DNA of 64,000 nucleotides from Paraperibacillus esterisolvens (GCF_046237625.1 NZ_CP143545.1:1488001-1552000), one strand, 5' to 3'; shown: positions 54,589-62,833, counted from the stretch's first letter. Numbers and translations: made by a program. Notes: generated by a model from the letters alone, not told the origin.

Positions 54589-54614
54589 AAAAGGTGCAAA
54601 ATTCTGCACCTTTT
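54589..54614. terminator. Terminator for the Cys/Lys-rich gene
   Basis: AAAAGGTGCA (54589-54598) pairs with TGCACCTTTT (54605-54614). Symmetrical, so it may act in both directions. It lies just downstream of the minus-strand gene at 54629-54871 and overlaps the hydrolase upstream region. Confidence 0.7.
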
Positions 54615-54628
54615 CAAACATTCAGACT

Positions 54629-54871
54629 CTAGCAGCGTTTCTTTTTCTTCCTGCGGCATTTACATTTGCTTCTGCCTTTAGATGAATAACTTTTCTCCTG
54701 GCGGCAGTCTGAACTGGAACTCTCCTGCTCGGTCTCATTCACCGTTTCCTCTGCTCCGTGAACATCGCAGGAGGCAGCAGGCAGGACCCTATTATCATGG
54801 TATCGTTCCTGCGGGCGGCAGAAAGGGCCTTCGACAGTTGAATACCTTCTGTAGGTCTTAAAGAACCACAT
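54629..54871 (-). CDS. Cys/Lys-rich small protein, candidate spore coat component
   Basis: 80 residues from the ATG at 54871, 6 bases after AAGGAGGG. The N-terminus is aromatic and basic (MWFFKTYRRYS), the middle acidic and Ser-rich (EETVNETEQESSSSD), and the tail Cys/Lys/Arg-rich (KCKCRRKKKKRC). Six cysteines in all. A near-perfect sigma-K promoter lies just upstream, and the coat morphogen gene cotE starts about 370 bases away in the opposite direction. I do not recognise a named family; the coat role is inference. Confidence 0.7.
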   Translation of the reverse strand: MWFFKTYRRYSTVEGPFCRPQERYHDNRVLPAASCDVHGAEETVNETEQESSSSDCRQEKSYSSKGRSKCKCRRKKKKRC

Positions 54872-54901
54872 AAATTTCCCTCCTTTATGAACTTGTCCAT
54901 A

Positions 54902-54931
54902 TAAAATATGCAGGGCAATCACCAAAGGTTT
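54902..54931 (-). promoter_or_regulatory. Candidate sigma-K promoter
   Basis: CATATTTTA (complement of 54902-54910) fits CATANNNTA exactly, with AAACC (complement of 54927-54931) 16 bases upstream as -35. Confidence 0.65.
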
Positions 54932-54970
54932 GGACAAGTATACGAAAAGCCTCACTTAAGCCAGTGATTA

Positions 54971-55092
54971 GGCAGGGCAAGGCATAACCTCTCCAAAAGG
55001 GGGCTTGCAGCCGAGAGGTCAAAGGCAGGAGGACTGGCACCGGTATACCGATTTTGAAACCTGATGGATTTAAGCAGCTAAACCTGCCCTGC
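54971..55092 (+). other. Large pairing element upstream of cotE (unassigned RNA structure)
   Basis: GCAGGGCA (54972-54979) pairs perfectly with TGCCCTGC (55085-55092), enclosing ACCTCTC (54987-54993)/GAGAGGT (55013-55019). The latter contains a small GGCT-AGCC hairpin (55002-55012), and CGGTATACCG lies at 55041-55050. GGCAGG occurs twice (54971, 55024), and either copy could pair with CCTGCC (55083-55088). Strand and function are uncertain. Confidence 0.5.
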
Positions 55093-55100
55093 AGACAGTG

Positions 55101-55129
55101 TCACCATAAATAGGCTCTGGGCATAAAAT
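55101..55129 (+). promoter_or_regulatory. Possible sigma-E promoter of cotE
   Basis: CATAAAAT (55122-55129) differs from the sigma-E -10 CATACAAT at one base. The -35 region TCACCAT (55101-55107) is weak. cotE has a sigma-E promoter in B. subtilis. Confidence 0.4.
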
Positions 55130-55179
55130 GCCTATATATAAAATATCGGAATGCTCCAGGGACTAGAAAGAAGGGCAAG

Positions 55180-55208
55180 CACATTAGACTTTTATCCCGC
55201 ATAGGATG
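55180..55208 (+). promoter_or_regulatory. Possible sigma-K promoter of cotE
   Basis: CAC (55180-55182), 17 bases, CATAGGATG (55200-55208), a partial match to the sigma-K -10. Confidence 0.35.
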
Positions 55209-55239
55209 AATTGAAACTGAATGAGGAGGGTTCGCTCAC

Positions 55240-55791
55240 ATGTCACAATATAGACAGATAATAACAAAAGCGGTGGTGGCGAAAGGGCGCAAATATACAA
55301 AGTCTAAACACACTATCATTCCGGCCCATCCACCAACGAGCATATTGGGCTGCTGGATCATTAACCATAGATACGATGCGAAAAAAGTCGGGGATAAAGT
55401 CGAAGTCACAGGCTATTTCGATATCAATACCTGGTATTCGTACCATAAAAATACGAAGACAGAGGTAGTGACGGAAAAGGTCAAATATGTCGATGAAATC
55501 AAGCTGAAATATCGGGATGCCGAGTACTTTGATGACAATGAGGTTGTAGCGCGCGTCATGCAGCAGCCAAGCTGCCTGGAAGCATGCATCTCCGAATGCG
55601 GCACCAAGATCATCGTCGATGTAGAAAGAGAGATTTACATCGAAGTCATCGGGGAAACCAAAATTACGGTAGCTGTCCATCCGGATGGATTCTGTGATGA
55701 TGATGACTGGGACCTTGAAGTGGATGATGAAGAGCTTGAAAGCATCCATACCGACTTTATTGAAGAAAAAGAGAGAGAGTCATCAAACTAG
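55240..55791 (+). CDS. cotE: Outer spore coat morphogenetic protein CotE
   Basis: 183 residues, close to B. subtilis CotE. Family segments are clear: YRQIITKAVVAKGRKYTKS, PPTSILGCWIINHRY and TKTEVVTEKVKYVDEIK. The C-terminal end is acidic (DDDDWDLEVDDEELE), as usual. CotE organises outer coat assembly on the forespore surface. RBS is GAGGAGGG. It precedes mutS, the conserved order. Confidence 0.97.
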   Translation: MSQYRQIITKAVVAKGRKYTKSKHTIIPAHPPTSILGCWIINHRYDAKKVGDKVEVTGYFDINTWYSYHKNTKTEVVTEKVKYVDEIKLKYRDAEYFDDNEVVARVMQQPSCLEACISECGTKIIVDVEREIYIEVIGETKITVAVHPDGFCDDDDWDLEVDDEELESIHTDFIEEKERESSN

Positions 55792-55820
55792 GAAGAAATT
55801 CTTCCTAGTTTTCTTTTGGA
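55785..55820 (+). terminator. Terminator after cotE
   Basis: AAACTAGGAAGA pairs with TCTTCCTAGTTT (55785-55811) and overlaps the stop codon; TTCTTTT follows. Confidence 0.9.
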
Positions 55821-55844
55821 AAAAATTGAATGGATACCCCGTCT

Positions 55845-55874
55845 TTCACTCAGGTGTCCGAGACATGTTATAAT
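55845..55874 (+). promoter_or_regulatory. Promoter of mutS-mutL
   Basis: TTCACT (55845-55850), 18 bases, with an extended -10 TGTTATAAT (55866-55874). Confidence 0.7.
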
Positions 55875-55915
55875 AACACTAATAGGATTATAGTTTGGAA
55901 AGGTTTTGAATTGAT

Positions 55916-58525
55916 ATGGCAGGCTATACGCCAATGATGCAGCAATATTTACGAATCAAGGCAGAGTACCAGGATGCCTTTTTATTTTTTCGCTTAGGAG
56001 ACTTTTATGAAATGTTCTTTGAGGATGCAGAGCGTGCATCCCAGGAGCTTGAAATTACATTAACCAGCCGTGACGGAGGCAGCGAGAACCGCATCCCGAT
56101 GTGCGGGGTGCCTTATCATGCGGCACCGAATTATATTGAACAGCTTGTGTCCAGGGGATATAAGGTTGCCATCTGTGAGCAGACAGAAGATCCGAAACAG
56201 GCAAAAGGCGTTGTCAGGCGCGAAGTGGTCCAGCTCATCACTCCCGGGACAATGATGGAAGGGAAAGGGATCACAGATAAAGAAAATGTTTTCATTGCAA
56301 CGCTTACCCATCTGGATGATCATTCGTTCGGCCTTGCCTATAATGATTTATCAACGGGTGAACTCAGGGCGACAATCATCAAAGGCGGCTTCCAGGAAGC
56401 GGCTAATGAAATTGCGGTGCTGGGGGCCAGGGAAGTTGTCATTGACAGGGAACTGCACGAGAATTTTAAAAGGATGCTTTCAGACCGGAATGCGGCCATT
56501 TCCTACGAGGAATTACATACGGATTATGAAGAATTTGCCCATTTAATCAAGGCCGTCCAGCATCAGGATGAGCTGGTCGCAACTGTGGCGCGGCTTCTCC
56601 GTTATCTATTCAGGACCCAGAAGCGGAGCCTGGATCATCTGCAGCCGGTCGCGTTCTATGAAAGCACCCAGCATATGAAAATTGATTACCACTCAAAACG
56701 GAATCTTGAGCTGACTGAAACCGTTAGGTCCAAAGGGAAAAAAGGAACGCTCCTATGGCTTCTTGATGAAACGAAGACCGCCATGGGAGGAAGGGTCCTG
56801 AAGCAATGGATCGACAGGCCTCTCATAAGCCGGCAGCAGATTGAGGAGAGGCAGGAGCTTGTATCCCAATTTCTCGAGCAATACTTCGAGAGGGAGGAGC
56901 TCCGCGAATTATTAAAAGAAGTATATGACCTTGAACGATTGGCAGGCAGGGTGGCGTTTGGTAATGTTTCCGCCCGGGACCTTCTTCAGCTGAAACGATC
57001 CCTGCAGCAGGTACCTTACATCATGGAGGTGCTGGGCAGGATGGGCGGCAGGGGAGCGCTGTTTGCGGAGGAAATGGATCCTTGCGGAGAACTGGCTGAA
57101 CATCTTGAGAAGGCGATTTCTGACAATCCCCCCCTTTCTGTGAAGGAAGGGAATATCATCCGGGACGGCTTCAGCGAGGAGCTTGACACCTACCGTGATG
57201 CGAGCAGGAATGGAAAGGACTGGATTGCACAGCTGGAAAAGTCAGAGCGTGAAAGAACAGGAATCCGGTCACTTAAAATAGGCTATAACCGTATTTTTGG
57301 CTATTATCTTGAGATCACACGGCCGAATCTCCATCTGCTTCAGGATGAGCGCTATGAGCGGAAGCAGACATTATCAAACGCAGAACGATTTATCACTCCG
57401 GAACTGAAGGAAAAAGAAGCATTGATCCTCCAGGCCGAGGAAAAAAGCATAAGCCTTGAATACGAATTGTTCCTGAAGCTTAGGGAGATGGTGAAAACCT
57501 ATATCGCAAGACTTCAGAAGCTTGCCAGGATCATCAGCGAGCTTGATGCCCTCCAGTGCTTCGCAGCTGTCAGTGAACAAAGGCGCTTTGTGAAGCCTGT
57601 ATTCTCTGATGACAAGGTCCTTGACATTAAAAATGGCCGGCATCCAGTCGTTGAAAAGGTAATGGGCGCCCAGGAGTATGTGCCCAATTCCATCAGGATG
57701 GATGAGGAGAGGGAAGTCCTCCTGATTACCGGACCTAATATGTCTGGTAAAAGTACCTTTATGAGGCAGGTTGCCCTGACGGCGATCCTTGCACAAATCG
57801 GCTGTTTTGTGCCGGCCGACGAGGCGGTACTGCCCATATTCGATAAAGTGTTCACAAGGATCGGTGCTGCCGATGATTTGATTTCCGGCCAGAGCACATT
57901 CATGGTCGAGATGCTTGAAGCAAAACATGCCATCGACCATGCAACCGGAGACAGCCTGATATTATTTGACGAAATTGGCCGGGGGACATCGACTTATGAC
58001 GGAATGGCCCTGGCTCAGTCAATCATTGAATATATTCATGATGAAATCGGCGCAAAGACAATTTTTTCCACACACTATCATGAGCTTACGGTATTAGGCG
58101 GACGTCTGGACAGAGTGAAAAATGTCCATGTGAGTGCCGTCGAGCAGAATGGAAGAGTGGTCTTCCTTCATAAAGTGAAAGAAGGAGCAGCAGACAAAAG
58201 CTATGGCATTCATGTTGCACAGCTTGCCGAGCTGCCGGAAAAACTGATCAGCCGCGCTAATTCAATCCTTTTAGAGCTTGAAAAGGAAAAACCGGAACGC
58301 AATGGGGGCGCTCCTGTCCCAGATGAAAAAAATACTATCCGGGAAGACGTGAAAATGGACGAACAGCTGTCTTTCTTTGGCGAGAGAAAACAGGAAAAGC
58401 AGAAGGCAATCAATACCCGTGAAGCCAAAGTGATTGAAGAGCTTAAATCATTAAGTGTTCTGGAAATGACTCCGCTCGAGGCTATGAATGCCTTGTTCAG
58501 CATACAGAAGAAAATAAAGAGCTGA
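55916..58525 (+). CDS. mutS: DNA mismatch repair protein MutS
   Basis: 869 residues. The mismatch-reading FxE region lies in FFRLGDFYEMF near residue 25. Connector, core and clamp domains follow, then the ATPase with Walker A GPNMSGKST at 606-614 and DEIGRGTST. A C-terminal region has DEQLSFFGERKQ, the beta-clamp-binding-like segment. MutS finds mismatches and recruits MutL. The gene is intact, while its partner mutL downstream is frameshifted. Confidence 0.97.
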   Translation: MAGYTPMMQQYLRIKAEYQDAFLFFRLGDFYEMFFEDAERASQELEITLTSRDGGSENRIPMCGVPYHAAPNYIEQLVSRGYKVAICEQTEDPKQAKGVVRREVVQLITPGTMMEGKGITDKENVFIATLTHLDDHSFGLAYNDLSTGELRATIIKGGFQEAANEIAVLGAREVVIDRELHENFKRMLSDRNAAISYEELHTDYEEFAHLIKAVQHQDELVATVARLLRYLFRTQKRSLDHLQPVAFYESTQHMKIDYHSKRNLELTETVRSKGKKGTLLWLLDETKTAMGGRVLKQWIDRPLISRQQIEERQELVSQFLEQYFEREELRELLKEVYDLERLAGRVAFGNVSARDLLQLKRSLQQVPYIMEVLGRMGGRGALFAEEMDPCGELAEHLEKAISDNPPLSVKEGNIIRDGFSEELDTYRDASRNGKDWIAQLEKSERERTGIRSLKIGYNRIFGYYLEITRPNLHLLQDERYERKQTLSNAERFITPELKEKEALILQAEEKSISLEYELFLKLREMVKTYIARLQKLARIISELDALQCFAAVSEQRRFVKPVFSDDKVLDIKNGRHPVVEKVMGAQEYVPNSIRMDEEREVLLITGPNMSGKSTFMRQVALTAILAQIGCFVPADEAVLPIFDKVFTRIGAADDLISGQSTFMVEMLEAKHAIDHATGDSLILFDEIGRGTSTYDGMALAQSIIEYIHDEIGAKTIFSTHYHELTVLGGRLDRVKNVHVSAVEQNGRVVFLHKVKEGAADKSYGIHVAQLAELPEKLISRANSILLELEKEKPERNGGAPVPDEKNTIREDVKMDEQLSFFGERKQEKQKAINTREAKVIEELKSLSVLEMTPLEAMNALFSIQKKIKS

Positions 58526-58667
58526 ACCTTCCGAAGCTTTCAAAACGATTTTCGGATAGCTGCGGTAGATTCGGGGAGCTGCACAGGCAGGTTCCGGATG
58601 ATTCAGAAGCACCTCTGAATTAGAGACAGGCTGTGGGTTCTGAATCTTTGAAAAGGCATTTAAAAAA

Positions 58668-58715
58668 CGGGTGGCCCATTGCTTATACATTAATTAATGG
58701 GTTCCGAAAGACCCG
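58668..58715 (+). promoter_or_regulatory. Nested inverted repeats in the mutL leader
   Basis: CGGGT and CCCATT on the left face AATGGG and ACCCG on the right within about 48 bases. It could form a two-part hairpin before the mutL ribosome-binding site. Confidence 0.4.
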
Positions 58716-58741
58716 CAGCAAGAAGGATGGAGGTGTTATAT

Positions 58742-60636
58742 ATGGGAAGAATCGTTCAGCTGGATCATTCCCTTGCGAATAAAATCGCAGCCGGCGAGGT
58801 GGTCGAACGGCCAGCATCTGTAGTGAAGGAGCTCGTTGAAAATGCGATCGATGCAGACAGCAGGCTGATAGAAATCCACCTTGAGGAAGCGGGGCTTGCC
58901 AGCATCCGGATTATCGATGACGGCCATGGCCTGGAACCGGATGACGTCCTTACAGCATTCGAGCGCCATGCTACGAGCAAAATCAAGGATGAGCAGGATC
59001 TTTTCCGGATCCGGACCCTTGGTTTCCGCGGAGAGGCCCTGCCGAGCATAGCCTCTGTATCACGCCTTGAACTTCGCACCAGCACAGGGGAAGGACCGGG
59101 TACAAAAGTGGTCTTTGAAGGCGGGGAACTGAAGGAACACGTGGGCTGTTCAAGCCGAAAAGGGACCGATATTACAGTCGCCGACTTGTTCTTTAACACC
59201 CCCGCCCGATTGAAATATATGAAATCGATCCATACGGAGCTTGGCAACATCACAGATACGGTAAACAGGCTGGCGCTATCCAATCCGAATGTATCTTTCA
59301 AGCTTATTAATAATGAAAAAAAGCTGCTTCACACCAACGGAAATAATAATATCCAGCAGGTGCTTGCAGCCATCTACGGCCTCGGCATTGCCAAAACAAT
59401 GGTGCCGGTCAGGGGCAGGTCGCTGGACTTCGAGGTCCACGGCTATGTGTCCCTGCCGGAAGTGACAAGGGCTTCCCGGAATTATATCTCGACTATGATC
59501 AATGGACGGTTCATTAAAAACTATACCCTGGCCAAAGCCGTCATGGAGGGCTATCATACTCTGCTCCCGATCGGCAGGTATCCGATTGCGATGCTATCGA
59601 TCGAAATGGATCCGCTTCTTGTGGATGTGAATGTTCATCCATCCAAAATGGAAGTCAGGCTGAGTAAAGAAGCAGAACTGTTTGAGCTGATTTCACAAAC
59701 TATCAAAAATGCCTTTAAAACAAAGCAGCTCATCCCGGGCAACTCTCCTGTAAGGAAAAGGAGAAGGATGAAAGCGTGCAGGCAGCCTTCGAGTTTCAAA
59801 CAAACCAGGTCCCGAACCGTTCGGAACTGGAGCAGGTCAGGGAAAATAAAAGCTCAGTTCCTCTCATGAGGGAAGATGGGAATCCTGCAGGGACGCTGTC
59901 AGATTATCAGCCGGTGATCCATGCCATACAGAACAGGCAGCCAGAACCTGCTGGATATAAAGCACCGGACTATGCGGATATTTTATCAATTGAGGCAGAA
60001 CCAGAAACACACTTGGAACAGCCGGAAGCGGCTCCCGTCCCTGAGGCCTCTGAGAGAGTGCCTGTGCTGTATCCAATTGGCCAGATGCACGGCACCTATA
60101 TCCTGGCACAGAATGAAAAAGGCCTGTATATCATCGATCAGCATGCTGCACAGGAGCGTATCAAATATGAATATTTCCGTGAAAAAGTGGGGCAGGTGGA
60201 AAGCGAACTGCAGGAGATGCTAATCCCAATCACGCTTGAATATTCCACCGATGAAGTCATCCGTATCCAGGAGAATAAATCAGAGCTCGAAGCGGTAGGG
60301 GTTTTCCTTGAAGAATTCGGGCATAATTCCTTTATTGTCCGTTCCCATCCTCAGTGGTTCCCAAAAGGAATGGAACAGCAGATCATAGATGAAATGATTC
60401 AGCAGGTCCTGTCGGTCAAAAAGGTGGATATCAAAAAGCTGAGGGAGGAAGCAGCCATCCTTATGAGCTGTAAAGGCTCCATAAAGGCCAACCACTATCT
60501 CAGACACGAAGATATGCAGGCTCTGCTTGATGAATTGAGAAGGTCTTCTGACCCCTTTACATGCCCTCACGGGCGGCCTATCATCATCCATTATTCCACC
60601 TATGAGATGGAGAAGATGTTCAAGCGGGTGATGTAG
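58742..60636 (+). pseudogene. mutL: DNA mismatch repair protein MutL, split by a -1 frameshift
   Basis: The start ATG at 58742 follows GGAGGTG. The GHKL ATPase half is intact: ENAIDA near 33-38, DDGHG and GFRGEAL. At 59750-59756 the reading frame breaks: frame 2 runs out through basic residues to a stop at 59869. Frame 1 continues KEKEKDES from 59752 to the natural end at 60636. The second half holds the endonuclease motif DQHAAQERIKYE and the dimerisation domain. Restoring one A in GTAAGG gives about 630 residues, the normal length. As read, no full MutL would be made. Confidence 0.9.
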
Positions 60637-60665
60637 CAGTGTGTGACAGCAGGAACAGGTTAAGG

Positions 60666-60700
60666 AAGCATCATCTTCACAGATGATGCTTTTTCTTTTT
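60666..60700 (+). terminator. Terminator after mutL
   Basis: AAGCATCATCT (60666-60676) pairs with AGATGATGCTT (60681-60691), then TTTCTTTTT. Confidence 0.88.
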
Positions 60701-60847
60701 CTAGTAGATTGTGGGTTAGAACTTCAAGTATTAATAAGAGAACAGGCCAGTTCAAGCACCTCTTCATTCTCATACTTCAAGAATTCAGCTTGAACAGGAT
60801 AGCTTTCTCATCCAGCCAACACCAGCGGCAACAGGTGGAATCCTATC

Positions 60848-60970
60848 CGCAAGTAAATGCCTGTTTTTGTGAAGGAAATCATAGGTTTCGCAAGTAAATG
60901 GTAATTTCGGCAAGCAAAAGGCTCTGACTGGCAAGGAGAGTGTCCGATTTCGCAAGTAACTGCTCATTCA
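60848..60970. repeat. Degenerate repeat with a 20-21 base period
   Basis: CGCAAGTAAATG-like cores start at 60848 and 60889, with CGCAAGTAACTG at 60951, and weaker copies (GGCAAG-) near 60908 and 60930. No frame with a ribosome-binding site. It resembles the tandem repeat after polC in style, not in sequence. Confidence 0.6.
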
Positions 60971-61084
60971 TGGCCGTCGAAGTCAATTTTAATTACGGCT
61001 CTTTAAATATCTTAGTAAAATCTAAGGAATTAAATCCAATATTTTTAGAACTAGATTAAAAGTTCCGGCATTATATGTGAAAAT

Positions 61085-61117
61085 AAAATCCCCCCTGGTA
61101 AGAAGTCAGGGGGGATT
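61085..61117 (-). terminator. Terminator of ndk
   Basis: ATCCCCCCTG (61088-61097) pairs with CAGGGGGGAT (61107-61116). On the minus strand it is followed by TTTATTTTC. Confidence 0.88.
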
Positions 61118-61127
61118 ACTGATTCAC

Positions 61128-61589
61128 TTAAACAGACTTTCGCTTTTCAACGGGAGAATCATCCGCTGTGCTGCGCTTCTTCAGCAGATTGAAGAAATTT
61201 TCGATCTCACGCTCTGCACTTAAGAGAGAATCAGAACCATGGATCACATTTTCTTCTTTTGAGTTGGCAAAGTCACCGCGTATGGTACCTGGCAGGGCTT
61301 CTGCCGGGCTTGTCTTTCCGATCATAAGGCGTGAAATTTCTATTATATTTTCACCTTCCCATACCATTGCAAAAACAGCACCGGAGGTTATAAAATCCAC
61401 CAATTCACCGAAAAATGGCTTCTCCTGATGTTCCATATAATGATATTCAGCCTTTGAACGGTCGACCAACATGAGCTCTGCATTTAATAAGGAAAAGCCT
61501 TTTTGTTCAAAACGCCTGATGACCTCGCCGATTAATCCCCGTTTTACTCCATCCGGTTTTATCATGATGAATGTGCGCTGTACTGTCAT
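61128..61589 (-). CDS. ndk: Nucleoside-diphosphate kinase
   Basis: 153 residues from the ATG at 61589, after AAGGTGAT; a longer frame begins at 61667 without a site. RTFIMIKPDGVKRGLIG is at the N-terminus, and the phospho-His lies in NVIHGSDS. The end carries a charged tail of a few extra residues (STADDSPVEKRKSV) compared with the usual 148-150. It transfers phosphate between nucleoside triphosphates and diphosphates. It stands alone here, unlike its usual neighbourhood near hepT/aroF in B. subtilis. Confidence 0.93.
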   Translation of the reverse strand: MTVQRTFIMIKPDGVKRGLIGEVIRRFEQKGFSLLNAELMLVDRSKAEYHYMEHQEKPFFGELVDFITSGAVFAMVWEGENIIEISRLMIGKTSPAEALPGTIRGDFANSKEENVIHGSDSLLSAEREIENFFNLLKKRSTADDSPVEKRKSV

Positions 61590-61687
61590 TCGATCACCTT
61601 CTTCTACATAAGTTCCTATTCGCGGCCCTGTGATTATGACACTGAATAGATGGGTTAACACTTCCATTATGGGAAAGAACCCGGCAG

Positions 61688-61716
61688 ATTATACAAAGGA
61701 AGATAAAAATAATTAA
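61688..61716 (-). promoter_or_regulatory. sigma-A promoter of ndk
   Basis: TATAAT (complement of 61688-61693), 17 bases, TTAATT (complement of 61711-61716). Confidence 0.65.
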
Positions 61717-61734
61717 GAGAAGGGAGGGAAGTTA

Positions 61735-61776
61735 ATGATATCAGAATCCCTTATAGAGCAGTACATCAGCATGTAA
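61735..61776 (+). other. Possible 13-codon reading frame with a ribosome-binding site
   Basis: GGGAGGG (61722-61728) is 6 bases before an ATG that reads MISESLIEQYISM and stops. The hairpin CAGCATG/CATGCTG begins within its last codons. No gene follows on this strand for over a kilobase. Confidence 0.25.
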
Positions 61777-61939
61777 AATTCATGCTGGTCCTTTAACCAG
61801 CTTAATAGAGAAGTGCTGTGAGCTGGTCAAAAAGAAAGAAAGCAGCTCCTCAAATATTTGAGGGCTGCCTCATGCATGAATGCTCACCAACAAAGGGGTA
61901 ATAATAATTACTTTATAGATTAAAGGTATACCGGCAATC

Positions 61940-61975
61940 AAAAAAAGATGGATCCATTAGTAAGGACCCATCTTA
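61940..61975 (-). terminator. Terminator of the riboswitch-controlled operon
   Basis: AAGATGGATCC pairs with GGACCCATCTT (61945-61974, one mismatch). On the minus strand it is followed by TTTTTTG. Confidence 0.8.
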
Positions 61976-62032
61976 ATTTAATCATATTTAGCAGAGTAAG
62001 ACTTCTAATCTATTAGCCGATGAGTGAATGGT

Positions 62033-62320
62033 TTACCCAACCTCGGCGATAATGCCCATTTCATCATCCAAAACCAGCCTTATCCCGGCGTAAGGATCCC
62101 GGCCCAGGTATTCATCCAGCCACAATCGCAAAGCTTCAATCAGATTGGCCATGATCAGCACCTGCTTTCGTCCTTCAGCATAGGCTTCAGCCGAAAACCC
62201 GTAGTCATCGTCATGAATCAACTCGACTTCAACCTCCTGGGGCTCTAGCTGTTTTTTACGGGCCACATAAACGCAGACTGCGTTGATGATTTCCTGCTCT
62301 GATACGATCAGTTTCTCCAT
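62033..62320 (-). CDS. DUF2653 (YxcD-like) family protein
   Basis: 95 residues beginning MEKLIVSEQEIINAVCVYVA, with EVELIHDDDYGFSAEA and NPYAGIRL-type ending (RDPYAGIRLVLDDEMGIIAEV). This fits the small YxcD/DUF2653 family of unknown function. The ATG at 62320 overlaps the upstream gene by 13 bases, so the two are translated together from the manganese-riboswitch transcript. Confidence 0.8.
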   Translation of the reverse strand: MEKLIVSEQEIINAVCVYVARKKQLEPQEVEVELIHDDDYGFSAEAYAEGRKQVLIMANLIEALRLWLDEYLGRDPYAGIRLVLDDEMGIIAEVG

Positions 62321-62739
62321 GAACGATAATCCTCTTGCTGTCTTTTATATCTCCTTGCGGCAAAGAAACTGCGGATCAATGAAAAGACAAAATAGATGGC
62401 CAGCAGGTTCACCATCATGCCAAGGAGTGATCCGAAAGAGCCCATATTGGCAAACATGCTTCCGAACAGAAGTCCGGCGATGCCGCCATACATCAATCCT
62501 CTCATGAAACCACCGGACTTACGCTTTTGCGCGGCTGACTTGGAATAGGCGGATGGGCTTTGTTTTTTGTTTTGGTAGTATGGTGAATTTTTGGTTGTGC
62601 TTCCATTTGTATTAAAGCTTCTCTTTCCTGACTTGTAACCACGGGCTTCAACTTTCTGTCCCTGATCATGGAAGACGTAGTGGCCGACGGGCGAGAAAAT
62701 AAGGGCGGCAGAGAGAATGGCTGACATAAATTTTTTCAT
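62308..62739 (-). CDS. Putative exported/membrane protein under a Mn2+ riboswitch
   Basis: 143 residues. A signal peptide (MKKFMSAILSAALIFSPVG) is followed by a basic, Ser/Asn-rich region (about 30-75), a Gly/Met-rich membrane segment (GGFMRGLMYGGIAGLLFGSM), a second helix (LLGMMVNLLAIYFVFSLI) and a basic tail. It resembles in layout the short Tim44-like secreted proteins of Bacillaceae. RBS AGGAGGAAA. First gene of the operon behind the riboswitch at 62902-62994, which suggests a part in manganese homeostasis. Confidence 0.8.
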   Translation of the reverse strand: MKKFMSAILSAALIFSPVGHYVFHDQGQKVEARGYKSGKRSFNTNGSTTKNSPYYQNKKQSPSAYSKSAAQKRKSGGFMRGLMYGGIAGLLFGSMFANMGSFGSLLGMMVNLLAIYFVFSLIRSFFAARRYKRQQEDYRSWRN

Positions 62740-62833
62740 GGATAGTTTCCTCCTGGTTGTTTTTCTTATGTTATTACCGTTTTTCAGAAGATTAAACGAA
62801 TGTTTACCTCTCCATCTCCTCCTTAATATATAA

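Larger units (their letters stand above)
60637..61127. other. Gene-free interval mutL-ndk
   Basis: It holds the mutL terminator, the 20-21 base repeat and the ndk terminator on the minus strand. Nothing else recognised. Confidence 0.7.
61590..62032. other. Gene-free interval ndk to the DUF2653-like gene
   Basis: It holds the ndk leader and promoter (minus strand), the possible 13-codon frame, an inverted repeat GCAGC-CCTCAAAT at 61850-61877 with a T-rich minus-strand tail, and the terminator at 61940-61975. No real gene seen. Confidence 0.65.

Noticed and set aside
54971..55092. Cyclic-di-GMP-I or SAM-I riboswitch
   Set aside because: Fragments such as GGGCAA, CAAAG, ACCGAT or GAGAGGT with GGACTGGC occur, but the required order, spacing and closing stem do not match either family.
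59745..59870. Programmed frameshift in mutL
   Set aside because: No X-XXY-YYZ slippery heptamer or downstream pseudoknot was seen at the break; a simple one-base deletion in an A run explains it better.
62780..62830. AAGGAGG followed by ATG-GAG-AGG-TAA upstream of the membrane-protein gene (minus strand)
   Set aside because: The spacing of two bases between the site and ATG is too short for initiation; it is probably chance.
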